A DNA stretch of 33,540 nt from NCBI GenBank assembly GCA_021203465.1, contig JAJQBC010000077.1:1-33540 (forward strand). Reading direction: 5' to 3'. This document shows, piece by piece, positions 24,071 through 33,295 of this stretch. Both the position numbers and the translations under genes were made by a program. The stretch's first letter is position 1. Every line of letters begins with the position of its first letter. A model generated the notes under the pieces. The model saw only the letters and a list, made by a program, of their open reading frames with translations. It did not search any database and had not been told where the DNA came from. The DNA is from Lachnospiraceae bacterium. Lineage in GTDB: Bacteria > Bacillota > Clostridia > Lachnospirales > Lachnospiraceae.

Positions 24071-25759
24071 TTACTGGAAAGTCTTTCCTTTAAACTGTTC
24101 CGCCAGAGATTTCATTTCACGGGCATTATCGCGAACCGCGTCGGTAATCTCAGCGCCTCCGAGAATGCGCGCGAGCTCCTCCGTCACCTCATCTCCGGCA
24201 AGAAGCCGGATATGGGTCGCGGTGCTGCCGTCCTCTGCGCTCTTCTCGATCAGATAATGGCTATCTGCCATCGCGGCGAGCTGAGCCAGATGTGTGATAC
24301 AGATGACCTGACGGCTACGGCCGATCACAGCAAGCTTTTCAGATACCTTCTGTGCGGTCCGGCCACTGATCCCGGCATCAATTTCGTCAAAAACAACAGT
24401 GTCAATCTCATCCTGCCCGGCCAGCACGGTCTTGATCGCGAGCATCACGCGTGAGAGTTCGCCGCCGGATGCAATCTGTGCAAGCGGCATCAGCGCCTCT
24501 CCCGGGTTTGTGGAAATCAAAAATTCCACATCGTCCCAGCCCAAAGCCGAGGGCACGCCGGTCTCTCTCACCGCGATCTCAAAATGTACATCAAGAAAAT
24601 TGAGTTCACGCAGTTCCTCCAGCATCCGCCCCTCAAGATCCCGCGCGGCCTGCACGCGCGCCTCATGCGCGCTCTCACAGTCAGCATCCAGCTCCCTCTT
24701 CGCGCGCGTATAATCCTCTTTAAGCTCGCTCCGGCGCTGTTCAAGATTCTGCAGGAAATCCATCCGTTCCCGCTTTTCCTCTAAGGACATAAGAACTTCC
24801 CCCACTGTGCGGCCATACTTCGCTTTGAGATGATTGATGAAATTCAGCCGTTCCTCCGTATCGTGAAAATCCTGCTCGGAAAATTCCATTGTCTCCATGT
24901 ACTGCGCGAGCTCCCGCCCGAAGTCAGCCAGCAGCGTATCTATTTCGCCAAGCTGTTCCTCAAGCCGGAACAGTTCATCATCATACTGTAAGGCGGTATT
25001 CAGTTCCCGGCAGGCCCGCCCGATCAGCTCGGCTGCACTGCCCGGATCCTCCTCACAGAGCTGCCGTACAATTCCCAGCGATTCCAAAATCCGACGGCTG
25101 TTCACCATGCGCCGATAGGTCTGTTCAAGTGCCTCGTCTTCTCCGTCGGCAAGCTGTGCCGCCTCAATCTCATGGATCTCGTACTCGAGCAAAGACTGCT
25201 CGCGCAGACGCACAGCCTCGTCGAGCCCGGCCTCATCGAGCGATTTTTCCAGCGCATGACATCTGCCCCAGCTCTCCTTCAATGCTTTCAGGCAGGGTGT
25301 AAGGCGCTCTCCGGCATAGAGATCAAGGATTTCGAGATGTTTTTTCTTGTTTAACAGGGATTGATGCTCGTGCTGGCCATGAATATCGATCAAAAGTGAA
25401 GAGACTTTGCGCAGAGTTGATGCGCTGACGGTCTCCCCGTTTACGCGACAGACGCTGCGGTTTTCGGACATCCTGCGCGACAGGATAACCTGTCCGTCTT
25501 CCACCGGGATGTCGAATTTCTCCAACTTTTTCAAAAGTTCTGGCTCATCCACGGAAAAGACAAGCTCGGAGATCGCATAATCCGCGCCGTCACGCAACAT
25601 CTGGCGCGGCACCTTCCCACCGAGCGCCATCGTCATCCCGCCGAGCAGCAACGACTTTCCCGCTCCCGTCTCGCCGGTCAGGATGTTAAGCCCCTCCGAG
25701 AAGTCGATCTCGGCCTCCCGAATCAGGGCAAGGTTTTTCACATGAAGCTGAAGCAGCAT
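24071..25759 (-). CDS. recN: DNA repair protein RecN
   Basis: RecN is an SMC-like ATPase recruited early to double-strand breaks. It has 562 residues. N-terminal Walker A is ILTGETGAGKSLLLGGM, followed by SILLIDIHGQHEHQ-type residues (read here as LLIDIHGQHEHQSLLNKK) and a central coiled-coil region. The C-terminal ABC signature is in IASGGELSRVMLAIK and Walker B is TVVFDEIDAGISG. ATG 25759 lies nine bases after GGAGG, which itself overlaps the argR stop. The argR-recN pairing is conserved in Firmicutes. Confidence 0.97.
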   Translation of the reverse strand: MLLQLHVKNLALIREAEIDFSEGLNILTGETGAGKSLLLGGMTMALGGKVPRQMLRDGADYAISELVFSVDEPELLKKLEKFDIPVEDGQVILSRRMSENRSVCRVNGETVSASTLRKVSSLLIDIHGQHEHQSLLNKKKHLEILDLYAGERLTPCLKALKESWGRCHALEKSLDEAGLDEAVRLREQSLLEYEIHEIEAAQLADGEDEALEQTYRRMVNSRRILESLGIVRQLCEEDPGSAAELIGRACRELNTALQYDDELFRLEEQLGEIDTLLADFGRELAQYMETMEFSEQDFHDTEERLNFINHLKAKYGRTVGEVLMSLEEKRERMDFLQNLEQRRSELKEDYTRAKRELDADCESAHEARVQAARDLEGRMLEELRELNFLDVHFEIAVRETGVPSALGWDDVEFLISTNPGEALMPLAQIASGGELSRVMLAIKTVLAGQDEIDTVVFDEIDAGISGRTAQKVSEKLAVIGRSRQVICITHLAQLAAMADSHYLIEKSAEDGSTATHIRLLAGDEVTEELARILGGAEITDAVRDNAREMKSLAEQFKGKTFQ

Positions 25760-25762
25760 AAA

Positions 25763-26215
25763 TCATTCCTCCACGATTTTCCTCAGTTCCTCCAGTAACA
25801 GCGGCGCAGCCTCAGCCGTACGCACAGCGCAGAAGATCGTATCGTCCCCGGCAATGCAGCCGACGACCTCCGCGAGGCCGAGATTGTCAAGCGCGGTCGC
25901 TGCGGCCATCGCCATGCCGGACACCGTCTTAATCACCAGAATATTGCCTGCATAATCTGCAGAGACATAGGCCTCCCGCAAGACGCCTACATACTTCTCC
26001 GCAAGATGCCGTTCCTGACCGCCCACCGCCACATACTTCTGCCGACCGTTTCGATCCGGAACCTTTGAAAGCTTGAGGCTGCGGATATCGCGCGACACCG
26101 TCGCCTGCGTCGCCGGAAAGCCGGCGTCCCGCAGCCGATCTGCCAGCTCTTCCTGTGTCTCGATATCATATTTCCCGATCAGCTCTATGATTTTCTCATG
26201 ACGTTTCTGTCTCAT
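25763..26215 (-). CDS. argR: Arginine repressor
   Basis: A 150-residue ArgR/AhrC regulator. The N-terminal winged helix contains TQEELADRLRDAG and ATQATVSRDIRSLKL. The C-terminal oligomerisation and arginine-binding domain contains VGCIAGDDTIFCAVR, where the paired aspartates bind arginine. Together with arginine it represses biosynthetic and activates catabolic arginine genes. Its stop codon overlaps the recN ribosome site, so the two are coupled. None of its usual target genes are in this window. Confidence 0.97.
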   Translation of the reverse strand: MRQKRHEKIIELIGKYDIETQEELADRLRDAGFPATQATVSRDIRSLKLSKVPDRNGRQKYVAVGGQERHLAEKYVGVLREAYVSADYAGNILVIKTVSGMAMAAATALDNLGLAEVVGCIAGDDTIFCAVRTAEAAPLLLEELRKIVEE

Positions 26216-26249
26216 ACGTCCTCCTCTGTCCGTGGCTGTTACCCTCTCC

Positions 26250-27098
26250 TTAGCGGCTCAGCTTGTCACGCAGCACCTCCAAAAAACTGGCCTGACTGAT
26301 CTTCAGGATTTTTGTAATGCGCGCGGACTTCCCAATCTCCACTGAATCACCCGTCCGAAGCCGGACGTAGTGATCTCCGTCAAAAGTCACGAAAGCTTCG
26401 TCATCGCCGCCGCGCCGCCCCTTCCCTATCTGAATCCGAATCCTGTCATCACCGGAGAACACGATGCTCCTCGAGTTCAGCGTATGCGGACAAATTGGCG
26501 TCAGGATCAACGTCGACGCGGTCGGCGACACAATCGGCCCGCCGGCCGAAAGGCTGTATCCCGTAGATCCGGTCGGTGTCGAGACGATCAGGCCGTCCGC
26601 CGTGAAGGAGTTCAGATACTCGCCGTTTACAAAAACCTCGTAGTCGATCACGCGCAGCGTCCCCATACGGTTCAGCACAATATCATTGAGCGCAATATCC
26701 TGCTCCGTGATTTTGCCGTCCACCCAGACATTTCCGCTGAGCATCATACGGTTTTCCACCGTGTACTCACCCGCTATCAGCCTGTCAAGCGCGCTGTAAA
26801 GGCCGTGCAGCTCAATCTCCGCCAGATAGCCGAGATGTCCAAGATTGACGCCAAGAAGCGGGATGTTCCGATCGGACAAATTCCGCGCGGCGCGCAGCAG
26901 CGTGCCGTCGCCGCCGAGCACAAGAATGCCATCCACATCAGAACCGATTGGCGGCTCATAATCCTCAGCCAAACCGGGCTCCCCGCTCTTACGAATCAAG
27001 CAGCGCTGGCCGTGTCCGGCCAGATAATCTGCAATCTCGCCTGAGAGCGTCCGGCTGTCCTCCTTATCACTGTTCGCGATAATATAAAATGTCTTCAT
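26250..27098 (-). CDS. nadK: NAD kinase
   Basis: Phosphorylates NAD to NADP. It has 282 residues from ATG 27098. Family motifs are LVLGGDGTLLRAAR, GVNLGHLGYLAEI, LNDIVLNRMG, and SFTADGLIVSTPTGSTGYSL then SAGGPIVSP. The start follows the tlyA stop by only four bases and has no recognisable ribosome site, so translation probably depends on ribosomes finishing tlyA. The frame is open for 25 codons upstream within tlyA, but those residues do not resemble the family. Its position between tlyA and argR is an insertion relative to the Bacillus order. Confidence 0.96.
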   Translation of the reverse strand: MKTFYIIANSDKEDSRTLSGEIADYLAGHGQRCLIRKSGEPGLAEDYEPPIGSDVDGILVLGGDGTLLRAARNLSDRNIPLLGVNLGHLGYLAEIELHGLYSALDRLIAGEYTVENRMMLSGNVWVDGKITEQDIALNDIVLNRMGTLRVIDYEVFVNGEYLNSFTADGLIVSTPTGSTGYSLSAGGPIVSPTASTLILTPICPHTLNSRSIVFSGDDRIRIQIGKGRRGGDDEAFVTFDGDHYVRLRTGDSVEIGKSARITKILKISQASFLEVLRDKLSR

Positions 27099-27102
27099 AT
27101 AT

Positions 27103-27912
27103 TCAGTCAAGCGTTCGATGCGCCAGCTCCACGACCTTTGCCGGGTCGATATCCGCAGGCACGCAGACGCCATCCCCCTCCTGATTTTCCAAATGTAACA
27201 GATACTCTATGTTCCCTTCCGGCCCCTTGATCGGAGAAAAATCCAGCGCCAGAATCTGAAATCCGATCCCCGCGGCAAAGTCCATAATCCCACGGACAAC
27301 CTGCAGGTGCACGGCCGGGTCACGCACGACTCCTTTTTTCCCGACCTGCTCCCGTCCTGCCTCAAACTGCGGCTTGATCAGAGCGACAACCTGTCCTTCA
27401 GGCGCCAGTAGCGCCTTCACTGGGCCAAGCACTTTTCGCAACGAAATAAAAGCCACATCAATTGAGGCAAAGGCGATCGGATCCGGAATATCCTCACGCG
27501 TGACATAACGGATATTTGTCCGCTCCATGCAGACTACGCGCGCGTCCTGCCTAAGCTTCCAGGCGAGCTGTCCGGTTCCGACGTCCACCGCCCAGACCTT
27601 CGCCGCGCCATTCTGCAGCATACAATCGGTAAATCCGCCTGTCGACGAACCAACGTCCATGCAGATTTTCCCCTCCACAGACAGATCAAAATTCAAAAGA
27701 GCCTTCTCCAGCTTCAGTCCGCCGCGACTCACATATTTCAGGGGAGAGCCCTTGACTTCTATCTTTACCTGCTCCGAGAAGGAGGCTCCCGCCTTATCTT
27801 CCCGCTGCCCGTCCACAAACACATTCCCGGACATGATGACAGCCTTTGCCTTCTCCCGGGACTCAGCAAGTCCACGTTCTACCAGTAGTACATCCAGTCT
27901 CGTCTTCGCCAT
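27103..27912 (-). CDS. tlyA: TlyA-family rRNA methyltransferase (YqxC)
   Basis: A 269-residue protein with an N-terminal S4 RNA-binding domain (TRLDVLLVERGLAESREKA to MSGNVFVDGQ) and a C-terminal FtsJ-like methyltransferase domain with the SAM-binding motif MDVGSSTGGFTDCML and VWAVDVGTGQLAWKL. Mycobacterial TlyA methylates 2'-OH positions in 16S and 23S rRNA; the clostridial target is inferred. The older label haemolysin rests on weak grounds. The start shares one base with the dxs stop (TAATG). Confidence 0.93.
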   Translation of the reverse strand: MAKTRLDVLLVERGLAESREKAKAVIMSGNVFVDGQREDKAGASFSEQVKIEVKGSPLKYVSRGGLKLEKALLNFDLSVEGKICMDVGSSTGGFTDCMLQNGAAKVWAVDVGTGQLAWKLRQDARVVCMERTNIRYVTREDIPDPIAFASIDVAFISLRKVLGPVKALLAPEGQVVALIKPQFEAGREQVGKKGVVRDPAVHLQVVRGIMDFAAGIGFQILALDFSPIKGPEGNIEYLLHLENQEGDGVCVPADIDPAKVVELAHRTLD

Positions 27913-29807
27913 TACGCACCTCCCCCTGATGCATCCGCCCGCACCAGACAGGTAATGTAACGCTCTACCACGCGCTTATAAACCGACTCCGCGTCAATCC
28001 CGGCATCCGCATGCAGCAGATCCACACTGCCATGCTCAACGTAAGCGTCCGGGAGGGCAATATTCAGCACCTCCACCCCCGAAATCCGCTCCTGCACATA
28101 ATCGCACACCTTCTCGCCGTAACCGCCGCTTAAGACATTCTCCTCCAACGTCACAAAAAGTTTGTGATCTGCCGCTAGCATTTTCAGCGCCTCCGTGTCG
28201 ATCGGCTTCACAAAGCGCGCGTTCACAAGCGTGCAGCTGTAGCCGGTCTCTTTGAGGAGACGCCGTACCTCCACCGCCGTCTTCACCATGCTGCCAACCG
28301 CGAGTAACGCGATGTCCTCCTCCTCGTAGAGAACTTCGCTCTTTCCGTACTTGATGGGTTTTCGGAAATCCTTCAGACCATCCCAGGCCTCCCCCCTCGG
28401 ATAGCGCAGGGCGATCGGGCCGTCAAACCCCACCGCAAATTTTAACATATCGGACAGCTCCCACTTATTTTTCGGCGCCATAACATGCATATTGGGGATG
28501 CTGGATAGATAGGACAGGTCGAAAATACCCTGATGCGTCTCCCCATCGCTACCGACGAGGCCCGCCCGGTCAATCGCAAAAACGACCGGCAGGTTCTGAA
28601 TACAGACATCGTGCAGGATCTGGTCATAGGCCCTCTGCAAGAAAGAAGAATAGACCGCAAAGACCGGCCGCATACCACCCGCCGCGAGTCCAGCCGCAAA
28701 GGTGACCGCGTGCTCCTCCGCAATCCCAACGTCGAAGAAACGCTCTGGGTAAAGATTTTTAAAACGTTTCAGGCCTGTGCCGTCCGGCATGGCTGCCGTG
28801 ATCGCCACGACCTTCTCATTGCGCTTTCCGAGCTTCACCATGCAGGTGGAGAAAACGTCCTGATAGTTCGCCTTTTTCTGCTTCTGCGCCGGAAGTCCGG
28901 TCTCGATCACGAAGGGCGCCGTCCCGTGAAACCTGGCCGGATGCCGCTCCGCCGGCGCATAACCCTTGCCCTTCTTTGTCAGAACATGAATCAGTACCGG
29001 CCCCTGAAAACGCTTCGCCTGCCGGAACACATCGCACATCCTGCCAATATCATGCCCGTCCACCGGACCGAGGTAGATGATCCCCATATTTTCAAAGAGC
29101 ATGCCGGGAATGATGAGCTGCTTGATACCGCTTTTGGTCTTTTTGAGACGCTCCGCCACATGTCTTCCACCCGGAATTCGGTTCAGCGACTGCTCGACAC
29201 CGCTCTTGAAGCTCGTATAACCCTGATTCGTGCGCAGACCGCTCAGGTATTCCGACATGCCGCCCACATTCTCCGCGATTGACATTTCATTGTCATTCAA
29301 CACGATAATAAAATTCTTCTTCAGGCGGGAGGCATTGTTCAACGCCTCATAGGCCATGCCGCCGGTCAGCGCGCCATCCCCAATAACAGAGACCACATAG
29401 CCGCCACCGCCTTGCAGGTCGCGCGCCGCCACAAGTCCAATCCCCGCAGAGATTGAGGTCGAACTGTGGCCGGTATCGAAGCAGTCACAGTCACTCTCCT
29501 TCCGCTTTGGGAAACCACTCATACCGCCATATTTTCGCAGCTCGTCAAAGCCCGCCTTGCGGCCGGTCAGCAGCTTATGCGTGTAGGACTGGTGTCCAAC
29601 ATCCCACACGATTTTATCCTTTGGGAGATCAAAACTCAGGTGAAGCGCCATCGTCAGCTCCACAACGCCGAGATTGGACGCGAGATGTCCGCCCGTCCGA
29701 CTGATCTTCTCGATCAGAAACGCGCGGATCTCTTCTGCCAGAACCGGATATTCCTCCGGGGAAATATTCTTTATATCACCTGTTCGATTGATTTTTTCAA
29801 GAACCAT
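27912..29807 (-). CDS. dxs: 1-deoxy-D-xylulose-5-phosphate synthase
   Basis: Condenses pyruvate and glyceraldehyde 3-phosphate, the entry step of the MEP pathway, using thiamine diphosphate. It has 631 residues. The thiamine site is GDGALTGGMAYEALNNA, preceded by FDTGHSSTSISAGIGL. The catalytic Glu is in VGIAEEHAVTFAAGLA, and RAGLVGSDGETHQG follows. The ribosome site at the ATG is weak (TAGGCGACC). It lies ten bases after ispA. With ispA here and ispD at 390-1109, three steps of isoprenoid synthesis are in one window. Confidence 0.98.
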   Translation of the reverse strand: MVLEKINRTGDIKNISPEEYPVLAEEIRAFLIEKISRTGGHLASNLGVVELTMALHLSFDLPKDKIVWDVGHQSYTHKLLTGRKAGFDELRKYGGMSGFPKRKESDCDCFDTGHSSTSISAGIGLVAARDLQGGGGYVVSVIGDGALTGGMAYEALNNASRLKKNFIIVLNDNEMSIAENVGGMSEYLSGLRTNQGYTSFKSGVEQSLNRIPGGRHVAERLKKTKSGIKQLIIPGMLFENMGIIYLGPVDGHDIGRMCDVFRQAKRFQGPVLIHVLTKKGKGYAPAERHPARFHGTAPFVIETGLPAQKQKKANYQDVFSTCMVKLGKRNEKVVAITAAMPDGTGLKRFKNLYPERFFDVGIAEEHAVTFAAGLAAGGMRPVFAVYSSFLQRAYDQILHDVCIQNLPVVFAIDRAGLVGSDGETHQGIFDLSYLSSIPNMHVMAPKNKWELSDMLKFAVGFDGPIALRYPRGEAWDGLKDFRKPIKYGKSEVLYEEEDIALLAVGSMVKTAVEVRRLLKETGYSCTLVNARFVKPIDTEALKMLAADHKLFVTLEENVLSGGYGEKVCDYVQERISGVEVLNIALPDAYVEHGSVDLLHADAGIDAESVYKRVVERYITCLVRADASGGGA

Positions 29808-29817
29808 GGCCGGTCGC

Positions 29818-30705
29818 CTACTTTTCTCTGTAGATTAAGGACTTTATCAGCTCCGTCAAAAATTCGTTTCTATAGGGGAGTGCCGCAAGACGCGCGAGCG
29901 AGCGCGCCGAGATCTCCTCCACATCACGACCCGCCTGCGTGAGGCCATGCAATGTCACATAGGTCGTCTTCTCATTGCGCTCATCGCTGTGAATCGGCTT
30001 GCCAAGCTGTTCGAGCGTGCTCGTCACATCCAAAATGTCATCGCGGATCTGGAACGCAAGGCCAACGTCAGAAGCAATCTTTTCCACCTCACCCACTTCC
30101 TCTTCGGAAGCCCCCGCAAGCACCGCACCGACCATCATCGAGGCCTCGAGCAGCGCGCCGGTCTTCAGCTCATAGATGAAATCCAACGTCTCCTGATCGA
30201 TCGCGTGCCCGGTAGAGAGCACATCGACCGTCTGACCGCCGATCATGCCATAGATTCCCGCTTTTCTCGCCAGAACCTGCAGCGCGCGCGCCGTACGTTT
30301 CGGATCTCCCTCCCGATCGAAAGCCGAAGCGGCAGTTTCAAACGCGTAGTTCAAAAGACCGTCGCCCGCCAGCACGCCCATTGCATGCCCGTACTTTGCG
30401 TGAGTCGTGAGCTTACCACGGCGGTACTGGTCATTGTCCATGGCCGGGAGATCATCATGGACGAGCGAATAAGTATGGATCATCTCGATTGCGGCCATGA
30501 AGCACTCGATCACATCGCCCTTCCCACCGAAGAGACGAAAGGTCTCATCCATCAGAATCGGCCGCAGGCGCTTGCCTCCGGCGAGTACGCTGTAGTTCAT
30601 GGCCTCCATGATCTCTTTCTGCGTGCCTGTCTCTTCCGGGAGAAATTTACGTAAAATCTCCTCCACACGAGCAATCTTCTCCTTTAACTCTGCGCTGCCA
30701 CCCAT
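29818..30705 (-). CDS. ispA: Farnesyl diphosphate synthase-type polyprenyl synthase
   Basis: Joins isopentenyl diphosphate to allylic primers to make farnesyl (or geranylgeranyl) diphosphate for undecaprenyl carriers and quinones. The 295-residue product has GGKRLRPIL, the first aspartate-rich motif LVHDDLPAMDNDQYRRGK and the second, FQIRDDILDVTS. The short spacing in the first motif (DDxxxxD) fits bacterial FPP synthases. It begins 22 bases inside xseB, behind GGGAGG. Confidence 0.96.
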   Translation of the reverse strand: MGGSAELKEKIARVEEILRKFLPEETGTQKEIMEAMNYSVLAGGKRLRPILMDETFRLFGGKGDVIECFMAAIEMIHTYSLVHDDLPAMDNDQYRRGKLTTHAKYGHAMGVLAGDGLLNYAFETAASAFDREGDPKRTARALQVLARKAGIYGMIGGQTVDVLSTGHAIDQETLDFIYELKTGALLEASMMVGAVLAGASEEEVGEVEKIASDVGLAFQIRDDILDVTSTLEQLGKPIHSDERNEKTTYVTLHGLTQAGRDVEEISARSLARLAALPYRNEFLTELIKSLIYREK

Positions 30706-30914
30706 ACGTCCTCCCCTTCCTGCGCGAGAATCTTCATCTGTTTTTCCACATGCTCAATATTTTCATTACACAATTTCAGGAGCTCCATTCCTTCCTTATA
30801 CAGAGCAAAGGAATCCTCAAGGGACACGTCCCTATCCTGAAGCTTTTTCAGGATCTCGTCGATCTGTGACAAAGCCTTTTCAAGATTGAATTTTTCCTCC
30901 TGTGTCTGTTCCAT
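30684..30914 (-). CDS. xseB: Exodeoxyribonuclease VII small subunit
   Basis: A 76-residue helical subunit (FNLEKALSQIDEILKKLQ, then LEDSFALYKEGMELLKLCN) that assembles with XseA to degrade single-stranded DNA. It lies 13 bases after xseA and overlaps ispA by 22 bases, so its tail past residue ~68 is dual coding. Confidence 0.96.
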   Translation of the reverse strand: MEQTQEEKFNLEKALSQIDEILKKLQDRDVSLEDSFALYKEGMELLKLCNENIEHVEKQMKILAQEGEDVWVAAQS

Positions 30915-30927
30915 CCTGCTCTCCTCC

Positions 30928-32133
30928 TCACTCCGGCAGCGCAGACTCCACGCGCGCCCGGACGACGCCGTCCGTCACGCGAATGCGAAGGCCATCGCCT
31001 TCCCGCACCTGAGAAATACTGCGCAGCGCCTTTCCTGACTCCGTCTGCGTGTACGAATATCCCTGCTGCAGCCGCAACAGCGGTGAACAGCCTTCCAGAA
31101 GCCCAGCAAGCCGTTCCATCCTGTGGCGGCGATCCGCTGTCTTCGTCTCCATCGCATAGCTGAAATCCTTCTGCAGCGCGGACATCCGGGTACGCCTTTC
31201 CCTGATCTGGTCTGCAGGACTCTCGCGATCAAGGCGCAGGGCGCGATCCTCCAATGCATTTCGCAGGTTCATAATCTTCTGCTCCATCCGATCGGTCAGC
31301 TGACAGCCGAAAAGCTCCAGCCCCTCCATCAACTGCCGGTAATCGGCCACAGCCAGCTCCGCCGCCGCTGAGGGCGTCGGCGCCCTCAGATCCGCGACAT
31401 AATCTGCAATCGTCGTGTCTGTCTCATGCCCTACCGCCGAAATCACAGGCGTCTGGCAGGCAAAGATAGCGCGCGCCACCATCTCTTCATTGAAAGCCCA
31501 GAGATCCTCTATCGAACCGCCACCGCGGCCCACGATCATCACATCCACGCCGCGCGTATCCAGAAGACGGATCGCCCGCGCGATACTCTCCGCCGCTCCC
31601 TCGCCCTGTACTTGCGCTGGGCTTAAAACCAACTGCACATAAGGGTTTCTCCGATGGGCAATATTCATGATATCGCGAATCGCCGCCCCGGTAGACGCGG
31701 TCACAATTCCGACCGTCCGGCTGTAGAAAGGAATCGGCTTTTTGAACTGTTCATCAAACATGCCCATCTCACGCAGTTCCTTCTTCAACTGCTCAAACCT
31801 GAGATAGAGCGCACCCTCGCCATCCGGCGTGATCTGTTTTGCGTAAAGCTGGTACTGTCCGGTTCTCTCGAAGACGCGCACCGCGCCAAGCGCGATGACC
31901 TTCTGTCCGTCCTGCATTCGGAATGTAAGACCGCTCCTGCGGTCGCCCGCAAACATAACGCAGGCGATGGCTCCGCTTTCATCCTTCAGGGAAAAATAGA
32001 TATGGCCGGACGTGTGATATTTGCAGTTGGACACCTCACCCTTCACATAGATCTGCCGCAGCATGAAATCCTGAGCGAACATGTTTTTGATGTACTGATT
32101 GACCTGTGCAACGGTGTACACATTTTTTGCCAT
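30928..32133 (-). CDS. xseA: Exodeoxyribonuclease VII large subunit
   Basis: Catalytic subunit of the metal-independent single-strand exonuclease. It has 401 residues. The N-terminal OB fold has VKGEVSNCKYHTSGHIYFSL. The catalytic region has GIVTASTGAAIRDI, DVMIVGRGGGSIEDLWAFN, and ISAVGHETDTTIADYVAD then RAPTPSAAAELA. Two bases separate it from nusB. In Bacillus folD lies between nusB and xseA; it is absent here. Confidence 0.97.
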   Translation of the reverse strand: MAKNVYTVAQVNQYIKNMFAQDFMLRQIYVKGEVSNCKYHTSGHIYFSLKDESGAIACVMFAGDRRSGLTFRMQDGQKVIALGAVRVFERTGQYQLYAKQITPDGEGALYLRFEQLKKELREMGMFDEQFKKPIPFYSRTVGIVTASTGAAIRDIMNIAHRRNPYVQLVLSPAQVQGEGAAESIARAIRLLDTRGVDVMIVGRGGGSIEDLWAFNEEMVARAIFACQTPVISAVGHETDTTIADYVADLRAPTPSAAAELAVADYRQLMEGLELFGCQLTDRMEQKIMNLRNALEDRALRLDRESPADQIRERRTRMSALQKDFSYAMETKTADRRHRMERLAGLLEGCSPLLRLQQGYSYTQTESGKALRSISQVREGDGLRIRVTDGVVRARVESALPE

Positions 32134-32135
32134 AG

Positions 32136-32549
32136 TTATCCCTTCTGCGCGAGTTTCGCGAGCACACCATTGACGAAAGCGGGCGACTCGTCCCCTCCAT
32201 AAGTTTTGGCAAGTTCGACCGCTTCATTGATCGCGACCTTCTCCGGAATATCCTCATCATACTTCATCTCAAACAGCGCTAACCGGAGGAGCGTCAAGTC
32301 AACGCGCCCCATGCGCGCGGTCTTCCATTTCTCAGACACCCCGTCGATGATCGCGTCGATCTCGGGGATCCGCTCCGCAATCCGCTCATATTTCCCGGAA
32401 ATATAGGCCTCATCCTCCGGGCTCATCTCAGTCTCTTCCTTCATATCTTCCACAAACAGGCCGACCTGCTCCGGCATTTCGTCCTGCTCATTAAATTCTA
32501 CCCGAAAGAGGAGCTGAAAAATGTGCTCCCTGAGCTCCCGTCTTTTCAT
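32136..32549 (-). CDS. nusB: Transcription antitermination factor NusB
   Basis: NusB with S10 (NusE) binds boxA RNA and promotes antitermination in rRNA operons. The all-helical 137-residue product has [19 protein letters not shown] and the C-terminal [21 protein letters not shown] and [20 protein letters not shown]. Its ribosome site GGAGG directly follows the T-run of the terminator at 32561-32590, so the gene must be reached by readthrough or be controlled by that hairpin. Confidence 0.97.
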   Translation of the reverse strand: MKRRELREHIFQLLFRVEFNEQDEMPEQVGLFVEDMKEETEMSPEDEAYISGKYERIAERIPEIDAIIDGVSEKWKTARMGRVDLTLLRLALFEMKYDEDIPEKVAINEAVELAKTYGGDESPAFVNGVLAKLAQKG

Positions 32550-32560
32550 CTTCGTCCTCC

Positions 32561-32590
32561 AAAAACAGGGGACTGCCGCGGCAGTCCCCT
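32561..32590 (-). terminator. Perfect-palindrome terminator between the Asp23 gene and nusB
   Basis: A perfect 24-bp palindrome, AGGGGACTGCCG and its complement (32567-32590), followed on the minus strand by GTTTTT (32566-32561). It lies 15 bases after the Asp23-family stop and 11 bases before nusB. No promoter fits between it and nusB. Confidence 0.88.
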
Positions 32591-32605
32591 TAGCTGTCCC
32601 GATCT

Positions 32606-32980
32606 CTACGCCAGCGCTACGCCAGCCACCCGGACATTCACCACCGACACTTTCATACCTGTCATGCTCTCGATCGCAGCTTTCACTTTCTCCTGCACGA
32701 TCCCAGACACTTCTAGGATATTTGTCCCAAATTCCATGTTCAACGCGAGGTCGACTTTCACATCTGTGTCCGTCACTTCCACACGGACGCCCTTCTGCAG
32801 GCTCTTCATACCCATCTTCGCCACCAGTTCGTTCCGAATGTTGCCGGCCATGGACGCAACGCCCTTCACTTCTGTGGCCGCCATGCCCGCAATGATCGCG
32901 ACAACCTCGTCTGCAATCTGCACCGCGCCTTTCCCCTCTTCCTCCTGAATAACATGGGTTGCTCTCTCCATCTTCTCCAT
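32606..32980 (-). CDS. Asp23/Gls24-family envelope stress protein
   Basis: A 124-residue Asp23/Gls24 protein with the family core [23 protein letters not shown] split over two segments, then [21 protein letters not shown] and VREK-like [17 protein letters not shown]. Related proteins are membrane-associated and linked to envelope or alkaline stress; the one next to nusB (YqhY in Bacillus) is linked to fatty-acid synthesis control. ATG 32980 follows AAGGAGG by eight bases; a GTG six codons earlier would place this ribosome site inside the gene. No promoter is visible upstream, where repeats begin within 45 bases. Confidence 0.95.
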   Translation of the reverse strand: MEKMERATHVIQEEEGKGAVQIADEVVAIIAGMAATEVKGVASMAGNIRNELVAKMGMKSLQKGVRVEVTDTDVKVDLALNMEFGTNILEVSGIVQEKVKAAIESMTGMKVSVVNVRVAGVALA

Positions 32981-33022
32981 AACGGATACCTCCTTCACAA
33001 TTGCCGTCTGGGGTGTTTCCTG

Positions 33023-33158
33023 TGTTACGCTATGGCTACAGGGCTACGTTCCATTTCCGATGTTACGCTGCGGCTGCAGGGTCACGTTCCATTTCCGATG
33101 TTACGCTACGGCTACAGGGTCACGTTCCATTTCCGATGTTACGCTACGGCTACAGGGA
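33023..33158. repeat. 38-bp tandem repeat, about 3.5 copies
   Basis: Three complete units begin at 33023, 33061 and 33099, each opening TGTTACGCT and ending CGTTCCATTTCCGA. A fourth, incomplete unit begins at 33137 and diverges after CTACAGGG. Units 2 and 3 differ at two positions. 38 is not a multiple of three and the unit shifts frame each time, so this is unlikely to be coding. It lies just upstream of the Asp23 gene. Confidence 0.93.
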
Positions 33159-33175
33159 CGCGCTCCCTCCCCGGG

Positions 33176-33295
33176 CATCTGTCTTAAGAACCCGCTCTCG
33201 CTCAGTGCGGAGCGTAGCGGTACTAAGCTCAACCTTCGCCTGACGGCTCGGTTTCGCTAAGTGCCGACGCTCCTCAATGGTTCTTAAGACAGATG
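33176..33295. repeat. 17-bp inverted repeat spanning the junction of the two repeat arrays
   Basis: CATCTGTCTTAAGAACC (33176-33192) is the exact reverse complement of GGTTCTTAAGACAGATG (33279-33295). The right arm is part of the 105-bp unit, so the left arm may be an inverted fragment of that unit. The 86 bases between hold no recognisable gene. Confidence 0.85.

Noticed and set aside
33001-33243. Plus-strand frames through the 38-bp repeats
   Set aside because: The 38-bp period changes frame at each unit, and the resulting peptides only reflect the repeat.
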